From Flagellimonas oceanensis (lineage in GTDB: Bacteria; Bacteroidota; Bacteroidia; Flavobacteriales; Flavobacteriaceae), in NCBI RefSeq assembly GCF_003992595.1, contig NZ_RZNA01000008.1, positions 1 through 64,000 of the forward strand: DNA of 64,000 bases, read 5' to 3'. Numbering within the stretch: the first letter of the stretch is position 1; the number at the start of each line of letters is the position of its first letter. The notes under the pieces are model-generated. The model did no database searches. It had not been told where the DNA came from and saw only the letters and a list, made by a program, of their open reading frames with translations. The position numbers were made by a program, and so were the translations under genes. Of the stretch, positions 18,700 through 27,499 are shown one piece after another.

Positions 18700-18843
18700 A
18701 TGGAAAACATTTACTCTGAAGAACAAAAATCCGTTAGAACGGTAAAAGCGAGTCAGAAAACAGTAGATTTCTTACTTAGCTTTTCAAAATCGATTCATGT
18801 AGTTGACTACAAAAAACACCAGTTTGAAGTAACATTGAATTAA
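18700..18843 (+). CDS. 47-residue protein downstream of the sigma factor
   Basis: The ORF encodes 47 residues starting MENIYSEEQKSVRTVKAS and ending HQFEVTLN, soluble and with no signal peptide. It lies 76 bp after the sigma gene on the same strand and ends just before a strong terminator, so it is probably the last cistron of that transcript. The helical first half (Glu/Lys/Ser-rich) and the length would suit a small regulator of the sigma factor, but no known anti-sigma motif is present and the function is unknown. Confidence 0.6.
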   Translation: MENIYSEEQKSVRTVKASQKTVDFLLSFSKSIHVVDYKKHQFEVTLN

Positions 18844-18862
18844 TTTAAGGATCAAACTGATG

Positions 18863-18889
18863 AAAAGAGCCGCAATTAGCGGCTCTTTT
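18863..18889. terminator. Shared bidirectional terminator
   Basis: AAAAGAGCCGC (18863-18873) pairs with GCGGCTCTTTT (18879-18889) around the loop AATTA. It ends the sigma-factor transcript and, on the other strand, overlaps the last codons of nth: the nth stop TAA lies in the loop. Confidence 0.92.
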
Positions 18890-19538
18890 TGTTTTTATAG
18901 TATTCGTTGATCACTGATTTGCGTCCAATGGTCTTGGTAATAACATCTTTTTCCAAGTCCCAGCCCCTTGCAGGGGAATATTCCCTACCGTACCATATAA
19001 TTTGGAGATGCAAACGATTCCAAATCTCTTCAGGGAACAATCGTTTGGCATCACGTTCCGTTTGCACCACGTTTTTACCACTACTGAATCCCCAACGGTA
19101 CATCAACCGGTGAATATGGGTGTCCACAGGGAATGCAGGGATTCCAAAAGCTTGTGAAACCACTACACTGGCCGTTTTATGTCCTACGGCAGGTAATTCC
19201 TCAAGTAAAGCTATGTTCCGAGGTACCTCGCCGTTATACTTTTCAATCAATATTTTGGAGAGCCCGTAAATTCCTTTGGATTTCATAGGGGAGAGCCCCA
19301 CGGGTTTGATGATTTCCCGAATTTCCTCCTCTGAAAGTTTGACCATATCAAAGGGATTATCCGCTTTCTCAAATAATAATGGTGTAATCTGATTGACCCG
19401 AACATCGGTACTTTGAGCTGATAACAAGACAGCAATCAACAAAGTATAGGGGTCTTTATGGTCAAGTGGAATGGGTATGGTCGGATAGAGTTCATCCAGA
19501 GTTTTTATAGCAAAATCAACCTTTTCTTGTTTGGTCAT
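18876..19538 (-). CDS. nth: Endonuclease III-like DNA glycosylase lacking the Fe-S cluster
   Basis: This HhH-GPD DNA glycosylase/AP lyase removes oxidised pyrimidines. The helix-hairpin-helix LPAVGHKTA carries the catalytic lysine K121, and VDTHIHR supplies the catalytic aspartate D139. The N-terminal LLSAQSTDVRVN motif is typical of Nth. The C-terminal Cys-X6-Cys-X2-Cys-X5-Cys cluster of E. coli Nth is absent: the whole 220-residue protein has no cysteine, and the corresponding stretch reads YSPARGWDLEKDV. Cluster-free Nth proteins are plausible in this group, so the enzyme is probably active. It is divergent from bcp. Confidence 0.93.
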   Translation of the reverse strand: MTKQEKVDFAIKTLDELYPTIPIPLDHKDPYTLLIAVLLSAQSTDVRVNQITPLLFEKADNPFDMVKLSEEEIREIIKPVGLSPMKSKGIYGLSKILIEKYNGEVPRNIALLEELPAVGHKTASVVVSQAFGIPAFPVDTHIHRLMYRWGFSSGKNVVQTERDAKRLFPEEIWNRLHLQIIWYGREYSPARGWDLEKDVITKTIGRKSVINEYYKNKKSR

Positions 19539-19553
19539 ATTTGTTTAACTTTG
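19527..19553 (+). promoter_or_regulatory. Candidate promoter of bcp
   Basis: TAACTTTG at 19546-19553 matches the Bacteroidota -7 consensus TANNTTTG, with a TTG at 19527-19529 some 16 bp upstream acting as a possible -33 element. The bcp ATG is 40 bp downstream. The region also overlaps the start of the divergent nth gene. Confidence 0.5.
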
Positions 19554-19593
19554 ATAAAGTAAATATTAAACAATTAATTCAAGAGCAACGCAC

Positions 19594-20046
19594 ATGAATA
19601 TGTTAAAAGTAGGGGATAAAGTACCTGATTTTTCAGCAAAAGACCAAGACGGCAACACAATTAATCTAAGCGATTACAAAGGCAAAAAATTGGTTGTATT
19701 CTTCTATCCCAAGGCAAATACCCCAGGTTGTACGGCCGAAGCTTGCAATTTACGGGACAATTATAAGGAATTGCAAGACCAAGGTTATGAACTTTTGGGT
19801 GTTAGCGCCGATTCGGAAAAAAAGCAATCCAATTTTAAGAACAAATATGAGTTCCCTTTTCCATTACTGGCCGATGAAGACCATACGGTAATCAACACCT
19901 TTGGTGTTTGGGGACCGAAGAAGTTCATGGGCAGGGAATACGACGGCATCCACCGAACCACTTTCGTTGTTGATGGTGATGGTAAAGTGGAAAATGTGAT
20001 TGAAAAAGTAAAGACAAAAGATCACGCAGCGCAGATATTGTCTTAA
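19594..20046 (+). CDS. bcp: Thiol peroxidase of the Bcp/PrxQ type
   Basis: The 150-residue peroxiredoxin reduces hydrogen peroxide and alkyl hydroperoxides using thioredoxin. The peroxidatic Cys46 lies in the motif NTPGCT and the resolving Cys51 follows five residues later (CTAEAC), the mark of the atypical two-Cys PrxQ class. The thioredoxin fold and C-terminal region are complete. The second ATG at 19600 (MLKVGD) is an equally good start. It stands alone, followed by a repeat element and a terminator. Confidence 0.95.
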   Translation: MNMLKVGDKVPDFSAKDQDGNTINLSDYKGKKLVVFFYPKANTPGCTAEACNLRDNYKELQDQGYELLGVSADSEKKQSNFKNKYEFPFPLLADEDHTVINTFGVWGPKKFMGREYDGIHRTTFVVDGDGKVENVIEKVKTKDHAAQILS

Positions 20047-20055
20047 TATACTATT

Positions 20056-20129
20056 TGTCACATCGAGCTCAGTTGAGATGTCTTAAAACAGGAAGCATTT
20101 TAAAGTTTTTGACTATGCTCGAACTGACA
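20056..20129. repeat. REP-like intergenic palindrome, copy 1
   Basis: The ends TTGTCACATCGAGC and GCTCGAACTGACAA are imperfect inverted repeats around about 45 bp. The sequence belongs to the same family as 22521-22580 and 27649-27700, based on the shared TCGAGC...GTCGAGA core seen in flavobacterial genomes. Confidence 0.6.
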
Positions 20130-20141
20130 ATTTTAAATAAA

Positions 20142-20164
20142 AAAGGCGCTGATTCAGCGCCTTT
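20142..20164. terminator. Bidirectional terminator between bcp and its convergent neighbour
   Basis: AAAGGCGCTGA (20142-20152) pairs perfectly with TCAGCGCCTTT (20154-20164) around a single-base loop; A-rich sequence on the left and TTTCTTT on the right allow termination in both directions. Confidence 0.85.
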
Positions 20165-20172
20165 CTTTATTT

Positions 20173-21624
20173 CTATTCTTTTTCTTCCAGAACTTTTCTG
20201 GTAAATAAGTCCTTTTCCTTGATGATTTCAGCAATACCCTCGGGAAGTTCTTTTTCCCATCCTTCATCTTTGTTGATGATTTGCTTGAGTACATCCCTCG
20301 AGAAAATATGGAGAATATCAGGATCATAATCAATAATGTCCATTACCTTGCCATTGTACTTGAAGAATTTGTACAACTCCTTCATTCTTGGATGAACTTT
20401 TACATTGTTGCTCGTAAGGATTTGTCCGGTTTCAGGATCTTTCATCGGATAGAGATACACCTTCAAATCCTTAAAGAACAATTTACCGAATGCCTCCAAT
20501 ATACCACCACTTAAGTGACGATAGTATTTCTCATCAAATACATCCACCAAGTTGTTGACACCCATTGTCAATCCAATCTTGGCCTTGGTATAATTATTAA
20601 AGTATTCTACAAGTTTATAGTACTCCTGGAATTTGGATATCAGTACCGTATGGCCTAGGGAACAAAGTAGTTCTGCCCTGTCCATAAAATCCTGCTCATC
20701 AATCTCCCCAGCTGCTTTTAAGTTGGACAAGGTAATCTCAAAAACCACAATGGCATTTTCCATATCCACCGTTTGCTCCCTAACAAAGATGTCGTATGAT
20801 TTCTGGAACATGTCCATATTCACCTTGGTAACCGGTCTAAAACTACCGCGCAATGCCAAGATATTTTTCTTGTAAAGAACAGCTGCAGGAAGCAAGTTAT
20901 TTCCATCCGGGCCGAACATTACGGCATCCGTCATGTCATTTTTAATCAGCTGAAGGCTCATCAAACGGTTATCGACGTCGGCAAAATTAGGCCCCGTAAA
21001 GTTGATCATATCAATCTCCAAAGTATCATGGTCGATATGATCGTAGAGGTATTTCAAAAGCTTTTTGGGCTTATGGAACTTGAAAAAAGCCCCATACATC
21101 AAGTTAACCCCTAAAATACCTAAAGTTTCTTGCTGTAACCTAGCTTCATTTTGCTTAAAACGGATATGTAGAACAATCTCATCATACTCTTTTTGATCAG
21201 GATCCAACTGAAAACGAAGTCCTACCCAACCATGTCCCTTGTATCTTTTGGAGAAATCTATGGTGGCCACGGTGTTGGCAAAACTGAAAAACAGATAATC
21301 AGGATTACTTTCCCTGCTGATTCGCTCCTCGACCAATTTCATTTCGTGGTCCAGCATCTTTTTCAAACGTGACTGCGTAACGTAGCGTCCATCTTCCTCA
21401 ATACCATAAATAGCATCACTAAAAGATTTGTCATATGCGCTCATCGCCTTTGCAATGGTCCCGGAAGCTCCTCCAGCTCTAAAGAAATGTCTGGCGGTTT
21501 CCTGCCCAGCACCAATCTCGGCAAAGGTTCCGTAAATATCACGGTTCAAGTTTATCCGAAGGGTTTTCGCCTTGATGGAAGGAATATTCTCAAAAGCATT
21601 TTCTTTGCTTGGTAAGCTAGGCAT
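20173..21624 (-). CDS. Conserved protein of unknown function, about 480 residues
   Basis: The 483-residue protein is soluble, with neither signal peptide nor transmembrane segments. I do not recognise the family, although length and tone (FRAGGASGTIAKAMSAYDK, MYGAFFKFHKPKKLLKYLYDH, LPAAVLYKKNILALRGSFRPV) suggest an enzyme or a metabolic regulator conserved in Bacteroidota. The start at ATG 21624 (MPSLPSKENAF) is preferred to the upstream ATG at 21663 because it gives the usual short N-terminus, but this is not certain. It is divergent from the metallo-hydrolase gene with about 80 bp between them. Confidence 0.7.
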   Translation of the reverse strand: MPSLPSKENAFENIPSIKAKTLRINLNRDIYGTFAEIGAGQETARHFFRAGGASGTIAKAMSAYDKSFSDAIYGIEEDGRYVTQSRLKKMLDHEMKLVEERISRESNPDYLFFSFANTVATIDFSKRYKGHGWVGLRFQLDPDQKEYDEIVLHIRFKQNEARLQQETLGILGVNLMYGAFFKFHKPKKLLKYLYDHIDHDTLEIDMINFTGPNFADVDNRLMSLQLIKNDMTDAVMFGPDGNNLLPAAVLYKKNILALRGSFRPVTKVNMDMFQKSYDIFVREQTVDMENAIVVFEITLSNLKAAGEIDEQDFMDRAELLCSLGHTVLISKFQEYYKLVEYFNNYTKAKIGLTMGVNNLVDVFDEKYYRHLSGGILEAFGKLFFKDLKVYLYPMKDPETGQILTSNNVKVHPRMKELYKFFKYNGKVMDIIDYDPDILHIFSRDVLKQIINKDEGWEKELPEGIAEIIKEKDLFTRKVLEEKE

Positions 21625-21701
21625 GTCCGTTTTTTTAATGTGAAGCAAAGTTACACTCTTCACGCAATCTATTAAATAAATAAGTTATAATTTTGGATTT
21701 A

Positions 21702-22478
21702 ATGGATGATAAGATGACCATTACTTTTTTGGGCACGGGAACTTCACAAGGAATACCGGTAATCGGAAGCAACCATCCCGTTTGCCTCAGTAAAGACCCC
21801 AAAGACAAAAGACTTCGCGTATCCATGTTGATTTCATGGAAAGATTACAATTATGTAATTGATTGTGGCCCAGATTTCAGACAGCAAATGCTGACCAATC
21901 CCATAGATAAATTGGATGGGATTCTGTTTACCCACGAGCACGCCGATCACACCGCGGGGATTGATGACATTCGCCCTTTTTTCTTTCGACAAGGAGACAT
22001 TCCCATCTATGCACATCCAAGGGTGCTGGATTCCCTCAGAAGACGTTTTGACTACATTTTTGCAGATGAAGACCGTTATCCAGGAGCACCAGCCGTACAA
22101 GTGCACGAAGTTTCAAAGAACGAGAACATTCCTTTGGGCGATTTGGATGTGGTACCTATTGAAGCTTATCACAACAGATTACAGGTCTTCGGGTATCGTT
22201 TTGGTGAGTTCATCTACATGACCGATGTGAAACGGGTAGAGGAGGAGGAAATCAAAAAAATGAAAGGAGCCAAAGTATTGGTAATAAATGCGCTTCGGCT
22301 CGAGCCCCATCACTCCCACTTTAATTTAGAGGAAGCTTTGGAATTTGCTGAAAAAGTGGGGGCAGAGCAAACGTATTTTACCCATATCAGTGCTTTGTTG
22401 GGATTTCATGAAGAAGTGGAAAAAAGTCTTCCCAAAAACATACATTTGGCCTACGATAATCTAAAGATAAAAATATAG
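21702..22478 (+). CDS. Metallo-beta-lactamase-fold hydrolase (PhnP-like)
   Basis: The 258-residue protein has the metal-binding THEHADHTAG motif (HxHxDH) near residue 77, an upstream FLGTGTSQGIPV start typical of the PhnP/ribonuclease Z-like branch, a DV segment (MTDVKR) near 175 and a later HHSHFN segment that provides further ligands. It probably hydrolyses a phosphodiester, as in cyclic phosphate phosphodiesterases. The start may be ATG 21702 or the ATG at 21714. It is transcribed alone and followed by a REP-like repeat. Confidence 0.88.
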   Translation: MDDKMTITFLGTGTSQGIPVIGSNHPVCLSKDPKDKRLRVSMLISWKDYNYVIDCGPDFRQQMLTNPIDKLDGILFTHEHADHTAGIDDIRPFFFRQGDIPIYAHPRVLDSLRRRFDYIFADEDRYPGAPAVQVHEVSKNENIPLGDLDVVPIEAYHNRLQVFGYRFGEFIYMTDVKRVEEEEIKKMKGAKVLVINALRLEPHHSHFNLEEALEFAEKVGAEQTYFTHISALLGFHEEVEKSLPKNIHLAYDNLKIKI

Positions 22479-22520
22479 AAGTTCTTAATTCGTTATGATA
22501 ACATATTACAAAGTGTTGGA

Positions 22521-22580
22521 TTGTCATCTTGCGCCCAGTCGAAAGAAAGACAAAACATCTCGACTGCGCTCGATGTGACA
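22521..22580. repeat. REP-like intergenic palindrome, copy 2
   Basis: TTGTCATCTTGCGCCCAGTC at one end and GACTGCGCTCGATGTGACA at the other form a long imperfect hairpin. It is related to copies at 20056-20129 and 27649-27700 and lies between a hydrolase gene and the next plus-strand gene. Confidence 0.65.
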
Positions 22581-22617
22581 TTAATTGGAATTAAGGATTT
22601 ATAAAATTTTCAAATCC

Positions 22618-23112
22618 ATGAAAAAAAACATATTTCTATACCTATTTGTTTTTGCCGCTTTGTTGGCCCTTTTTCAATATGTAACGGGAAACAATATGCA
22701 AAAAGCATTGACTTCAGATGTAAAACAGCTTGAGGAAGAGGTGGTGGAATTGAAGGATTCACTCCAAACCATGCATTTAAAGGTTTTGGATATACAATAC
22801 TTCACTTTGGATAACAATGATGATGCTTTGGCGTATTATGATCATTTAAACTTGGAAAATCCATCGCTCTACATTCAAGATAAATTGTTGGAAACCAATG
22901 AGCAAAAAGGAGATAATCCTTTGATTCCCTACGAAGGAATGGAAAGTGATTTTAAAATCAATAAAATCAAAGTACTCAACCATAAATGGATATTGGCCGA
23001 TTTCTCTGACGGTAAATATTGGGGCGACCTGATTATAAAGTATGAGTTGAAGGATGATTTGAGTGTTGACTTTACTCTGGTAGACCACCTACTTTATACA
23101 CGTAGCAATTGA
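22618..23112 (+). CDS. Membrane-anchored coiled-coil protein of unknown function
   Basis: The 164-residue product has one N-terminal transmembrane helix (residues 5-20, IFLYLFVFAALLALFQYV), a coiled-coil stretch at 30-60 (VKQLEEEVVELKDSLQTMHL) and a small C-terminal beta-rich domain (NHKWILADFSDGKYWGDLIIKYEL) likely to face the periplasm. No catalytic motif is visible. ATG 22618 is used because it begins the helix; the upstream in-frame TTG-type start is less likely. Confidence 0.75.
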   Translation: MKKNIFLYLFVFAALLALFQYVTGNNMQKALTSDVKQLEEEVVELKDSLQTMHLKVLDIQYFTLDNNDDALAYYDHLNLENPSLYIQDKLLETNEQKGDNPLIPYEGMESDFKINKIKVLNHKWILADFSDGKYWGDLIIKYELKDDLSVDFTLVDHLLYTRSN

Positions 23113-23303
23113 TTTTTTTGACATTCGAAATTGCTAGCTCTTAAAAAAGGATTCTTCAGTCCTACACACCTTCAGAATAACAAAGTGGGTTTCAAGTTCA
23201 ATATCACAACAACAAAATAACTTAATAACAGAGTAACTTTAGCATCGATTGTTATCATTCACTCAAGTTTCACGAATTTTTGCTCTTGAACTTTAAACTC
23301 AAG

Positions 23304-23963
23304 TCAAACACGTTCCTCCAACCACTTTTTAAAGGAAAAGAAATTCTGTTGTGACACACCGTGCCCCACGGGAAACTCTTCATAAGTAGTCGGAATATTC
23401 AGTTTTTTCAGGAATTCCGGGGATTTCTCGGCCCATTCCAAAGGAATTACTTGATCCACTTGCCCGTGTGATACATAAAAATTAAGATTACTGTGGTCTT
23501 TATCAACATAGCCTTCCACCAAAATATTTTCGTTGATGTAACCGCTCAATGCCACTACATTCTTCACTTTCTCTGGATAAGACAATGCCACAGCATAACT
23601 CAAAATGGTTCCTTGGCTGAAGCCTAACAGGGTTATGTTCTCCTCATCAAGATTGTACGCTTCGGTAGCTTCATCGATAAAAGCCACAATCTTTTCCCTA
23701 GACTCCTTGGCCTGTTCATCATCACTCCATTTTCCTTGTTCCGCATCAAAATTAATGGCATACCATGCATGGCCAAAGGGCTCTAAGTTATACGGTGCCT
23801 TTACGGAAATTACCATTAACTCACCAGGCAATTCCGATGCAAATGAAAAAAGGTCTTCTTCATTACTGCCATAACCATGAAACATGAAAAGAGCTGGGAT
23901 TTTCCCAGAAACTTTGGATGATGGTCGAAGTAAGTATTCTAGTGATAAGGATTTTAGGGACAT
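23304..23963 (-). CDS. Alpha/beta hydrolase, carboxylesterase/phospholipase type
   Basis: The 219-residue protein shows the oxyanion motif FHGYGSNEEDL near residue 27, the nucleophile elbow GFSQG (catalytic Ser near 117) and C-terminal acid and base segments (SHGQVDQVIPL, then GHGVSQQ). This matches the phospholipase/carboxylesterase subfamily of cytosolic esterases. The natural substrate is unknown. It is followed 9 bp upstream on the same strand by the small membrane protein and the pseudo-dihydroorotase, so it is probably the last gene of that operon. Confidence 0.88.
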   Translation of the reverse strand: MSLKSLSLEYLLRPSSKVSGKIPALFMFHGYGSNEEDLFSFASELPGELMVISVKAPYNLEPFGHAWYAINFDAEQGKWSDDEQAKESREKIVAFIDEATEAYNLDEENITLLGFSQGTILSYAVALSYPEKVKNVVALSGYINENILVEGYVDKDHSNLNFYVSHGQVDQVIPLEWAEKSPEFLKKLNIPTTYEEFPVGHGVSQQNFFSFKKWLEERV

Positions 23964-23972
23964 TGTATTAGT

Positions 23973-24296
23973 TTATGATATGAATGTAAACCATTTTTGA
24001 AAGTATTTACCCAAAACGGGCAATGGTTTTGTTTTTTCGTTTAGCGCCTGTAAGAAGCCGAATACCCATATAACTATATAAAAAAGATAAACCGGAACAG
24101 CAAGGGATGCATATCCAGCATAGGTCATCAAAATCGCCAATGCATGAAAAAGGACGTGAATGCCAAATGCCTGCCGAATATGGAAACGAGCAAACGCATT
24201 TTTAGGTTCAATATTCATGGTTATTGCAATTAAGCAACCGACTATGGTTATGTAAGCCACAACTGCGGTCGTTTTTCCAGGGGTGGAATTACTCAT
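23973..24296 (-). CDS. Small integral membrane protein (DUF4870-like)
   Basis: The 107-residue protein has about three transmembrane helices (residues 8-28, 45-65 and 70-95) with the pattern FARFHIRQAFGIH between the first two, as in DUF4870/Tic20-like small membrane proteins. Function unknown. Its ATG overlaps the TAA stop of the dihydroorotase-like gene by one base, indicating translational coupling in the minus-strand operon. Confidence 0.75.
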   Translation of the reverse strand: MSNSTPGKTTAVVAYITIVGCLIAITMNIEPKNAFARFHIRQAFGIHVLFHALAILMTYAGYASLAVPVYLFYIVIWVFGFLQALNEKTKPLPVLGKYFQKWFTFIS

Positions 24297-25549
24297 TATA
24301 ATGTACTTTGATTATTGTTGATGACTCCGTAAACTTTTCCTTTTAATTCAGCACCTACGAACATGCTGTTTTTTGATGTGGAAAGAATGTGTTTTGTATC
24401 AAAAGTATACTCCCCATCAGGATTGAATAGGGTAAGACAAGCTTTGGCACCCTCTTCCAATTTTGGGGAATCGATTTGATATCGTTCTCGTCCCTTGGTC
24501 AATAAGGTGATGGTTTCATCCAGTTCAAAAATGGTGTTCAAACTGCCAAAAGCGGATTCCAATCCAAGGCTGCCACTTTTTGCATTATCGAATTCCACTC
24601 GTTTGTGCTCAATATCCATGGGAATGTGGTCCGAAGTCACAAAATCAATGGTCCCGTTTTTTACCCCTTTGATCAATGCCTTACTATCGGTTTTTGTGCG
24701 CAGGGGAGGGGACACCTTAAAATGGGTATCAAAACCTACTAAAGTCTCATCCGAAAAAAAGAGATTATGCACAGCGACACTACAGGTTACATCCAATCCT
24801 TTTTTCTTGGCATCTGCAATCAGTTTTACCGAGCCAGCCGATGAAATGGTGGGAATATGAAGTTTTCCACCTGTGTATTCCAATACGAACAAATCCCTTG
24901 CAATCTGAAGTTCTTCAGACAAAGCGGGGATACCTTTCAGTCCCAGTTTTGTGGACACCTCGCCTTCGTGCGCAACCCCTTTTCCTTTGATGTCGCCGTC
25001 CTGAGGAAAGGAATACACCAATCCGTCAAAGTTTTGGGCATACAACAATGCTATTTTCAGCAGATTGGGGTTGGAAATCTGTTTTTTGAAATCATAAAAG
25101 GCAACCGCACCGGCATTTTTCATATCAAAAAGCTCAGCAAGGGCTTCGCCATCAGAATTTGTGGTCAGGGAGCCTATCGGATGGACTTTCGTAGCCTTTC
25201 CTTGTCCGCGTTCCTTTAAAAACACCACATCGGAACTTGTATCTGGAACTGGATGGGTATTGGGATTGAGAACAATATCGGTAAAACCACTTTTCCCTGC
25301 CGTAAGCAATCCATTGGCAATCGTTTCACGTTCCTCAAACCCAGGTTCGCCGAAACTCACGCTGCTATCAAACCATCCCAAAGAAACATGCAGATTGTCT
25401 TTCTCCACGACCTTACTGTTACTGGGAGCTTCCACAGAGGCACCAATTTTTTCAATAATTCCTTTTTTGATAAGGATATCCCGCTTTTTCAAGTGTAGTT
25501 CCTTGTTCTCTGGGCATACAATTTTTGCAGACTTCAGCAGAATGTTCAT
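24296..25549 (-). CDS. Dihydroorotase homologue without metal ligands (likely non-catalytic)
   Basis: This 417-residue protein aligns with the long-type dihydroorotase family over its full length, with the EPGFEERETI, NPNTHPVPD and TSDHIPMD landmarks. However, the zinc-binding HxH of the active site (DLHVHLREPG in active enzymes) reads DSSVSFGEPG here, and the later ligands are also replaced: the HAED position reads SFPQ, and the HVSTAGS position reads TISSAGS. The protein is therefore probably inactive and may act as a structural partner of aspartate carbamoyltransferase, as known pseudo-dihydroorotases do. ATG 25549 overlaps the TGA of the BatA gene by four bases. Confidence 0.85.
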   Translation of the reverse strand: MNILLKSAKIVCPENKELHLKKRDILIKKGIIEKIGASVEAPSNSKVVEKDNLHVSLGWFDSSVSFGEPGFEERETIANGLLTAGKSGFTDIVLNPNTHPVPDTSSDVVFLKERGQGKATKVHPIGSLTTNSDGEALAELFDMKNAGAVAFYDFKKQISNPNLLKIALLYAQNFDGLVYSFPQDGDIKGKGVAHEGEVSTKLGLKGIPALSEELQIARDLFVLEYTGGKLHIPTISSAGSVKLIADAKKKGLDVTCSVAVHNLFFSDETLVGFDTHFKVSPPLRTKTDSKALIKGVKNGTIDFVTSDHIPMDIEHKRVEFDNAKSGSLGLESAFGSLNTIFELDETITLLTKGRERYQIDSPKLEEGAKACLTLFNPDGEYTFDTKHILSTSKNSMFVGAELKGKVYGVINNNQSTL

Positions 25550-27468
25550 GTAACAAATTTTTGAATGAGTACCTCTATAAGCGCCAGAAGCAATGCTAAA
25601 ATAACAAACCATTTCCAATATGCGGTAATGTTGTTCTCTGCTTCCAAATATTCGAATAACTCCGGTATGGAGTCCATGTTGTTTACATTTTCCAAAGTTC
25701 CAATATCCAGATATTTAAGCTGGCTTTCCGTTCTTGGGTAGTTGAAACTAATATTTTGTAATACTTGATCGTTCTGTACAATCGTGTAAATCCCATCTTC
25801 GGTAGGGTTTTGGTCAAAAGTTAGGCGAACTCGATTGGGAAACGTTTGTTGGAGCGGAATAAACTCATAGCCTTCTTTGGCGACTTTCAATATATCGTCC
25901 GTTCCGATTTCTGCTGAAATATCTACCGTAGTGACAGTTCCAAGTGTCTGGTATGACTTGGGAATCTGTAAACTCGATAGCGCCATATTATAAAAAGTAG
26001 GTACAATCAACGGAGAGTTGATGAAATTTGAGTTTTCCAATTCCAATGGAGCGGTAAACACGTACAAGCCGTCATCACCGACTAAAAAGGCATTACCACC
26101 ATCCATGGACAGCGCAACAGAAAGACCAGTCTGTAGGTTAAAATGCTCTTTTACTGATGGATACTGAAAATTTGTTACTTCTTGCTCAAACACATTACGG
26201 TACAACGGATGGGAAAAGCTTATGGTGGTTAATTGTTGGTCGGCAACAATCTTTTCGGAAAACTGGGTGGCAGATAATGCGGACAACAAGCTGTTGTAGG
26301 ATGAAATATCGCTATTGCTATCAGGTACTACAATCAGAGTGCCACCATCATTCTTGAATGTTCGCAGGATATTCTGGAGACTGCTCGGTATTGATAGTTG
26401 AGTGTCCAAGATCACCACATTTTGGTTGCCCAAGTTGCTATAATCCAATTGATTTAAACGGTACTTTTGAAATTCAAACTCTTCTCCCCGAAACAAGCGG
26501 TTTAAATAATCGCTATCCGATTCGCTAATGGCCAATACCTTGATCTTCTCTTTGGAATTGATATTGAAGTAAAAACGATTATCATACCCCAAAGCATTAT
26601 CGATGATGCTCAAACGCCCGTTCAAGGCTTCATTGGCAGGTATGGTAAATTCGACCGTTCCCTCTCCATCCGATTTAAATTTTGCCGCTGTTTTAGCAAT
26701 TAATTCATCCCCATCGTACAGTGAGATTGGTAATGCCTCCTCTTGATTGCCACCAGAAAGAAAAACCTGTAGGGTAGCCTGATCATTTACATTGGCTTCC
26801 ACAAAAACAGAATCGATGGAAATGTTTTGAACTTCCCGCGCTTGCATGGGAACAAAATACGTCGATAGTGTGGAATCCAAACCGGTATCTCCCGCAGCTA
26901 TCCGTTCTTGAAAATCTGAGATTACGATTAGATTTTTGACGGTGCCATTATTTTGGGAGAACATGCTTTTGGCCTTTAGGCCAATCTCATTAAGATTGAG
27001 TTGTTTATACGAATAGGGTAGGGACAACAACGTATTTTGGATGTCAGATTTCCTGACATTGGAAAATGTTTTTTCATTGGTAAACAGACTGAATTCAGAT
27101 TCCCCATCCATATTCTTGATCAAATCCTGAACGGCTTTCTCCAACAGGGCGATGCCATTGTTTTTGGCCTGCATACTAAAGGAGTCGTCCAAATACACTA
27201 CGGTTTCTTTTTCTTGAAGTGCTGTGTTGGCCGAAGAAAAAGGTTGCGCGAATGCAACAATAATAGCAGCTAGCAGTAGCAAACGTGTAAGCAATAGCAG
27301 CCATTTTTTAAGAGTGTTGCTTTTTCTTGACTCAGAAACCACCTTTTGGAGCATGGCCACATTGGTAAATGGGGTCTTGGTAAAGCGGCGTAACTGGAAT
27401 AAATGAATTAAAATGGGTATGACTAGAAGAAAAAGTGCCCAAAGAATTTCTGGATGTTTAAACTGCAT
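25546..27468 (-). CDS. BatA domain / VWA-like membrane protein
   Basis: The 640-residue protein begins with the BatA N-terminal domain: two transmembrane helices (residues 8-25 and 54-72) flanking LFQLRRFTKTPFTNVAML. A VWA-like fold follows (VVYLDDSFSMQ, a MIDAS-type DxSxS near residue 93), then a long extracytoplasmic beta region and a C-terminal helix (WFVILALLLALIEVLI). Bat proteins were linked to oxygen tolerance and chaperone-like roles in Bacteroides and Leptospira. ATG 27468 (MQFKHPEILWALFLL) is the family start; the upstream ATG at 27498 is less likely. Coupled to the dihydroorotase homologue. Confidence 0.88.
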   Translation of the reverse strand: MQFKHPEILWALFLLVIPILIHLFQLRRFTKTPFTNVAMLQKVVSESRKSNTLKKWLLLLTRLLLLAAIIVAFAQPFSSANTALQEKETVVYLDDSFSMQAKNNGIALLEKAVQDLIKNMDGESEFSLFTNEKTFSNVRKSDIQNTLLSLPYSYKQLNLNEIGLKAKSMFSQNNGTVKNLIVISDFQERIAAGDTGLDSTLSTYFVPMQAREVQNISIDSVFVEANVNDQATLQVFLSGGNQEEALPISLYDGDELIAKTAAKFKSDGEGTVEFTIPANEALNGRLSIIDNALGYDNRFYFNINSKEKIKVLAISESDSDYLNRLFRGEEFEFQKYRLNQLDYSNLGNQNVVILDTQLSIPSSLQNILRTFKNDGGTLIVVPDSNSDISSYNSLLSALSATQFSEKIVADQQLTTISFSHPLYRNVFEQEVTNFQYPSVKEHFNLQTGLSVALSMDGGNAFLVGDDGLYVFTAPLELENSNFINSPLIVPTFYNMALSSLQIPKSYQTLGTVTTVDISAEIGTDDILKVAKEGYEFIPLQQTFPNRVRLTFDQNPTEDGIYTIVQNDQVLQNISFNYPRTESQLKYLDIGTLENVNNMDSIPELFEYLEAENNITAYWKWFVILALLLALIEVLIQKFVT

Positions 27469-27499
27469 TCCCAACGTTGCTTGATCAAAGATAGGCATT

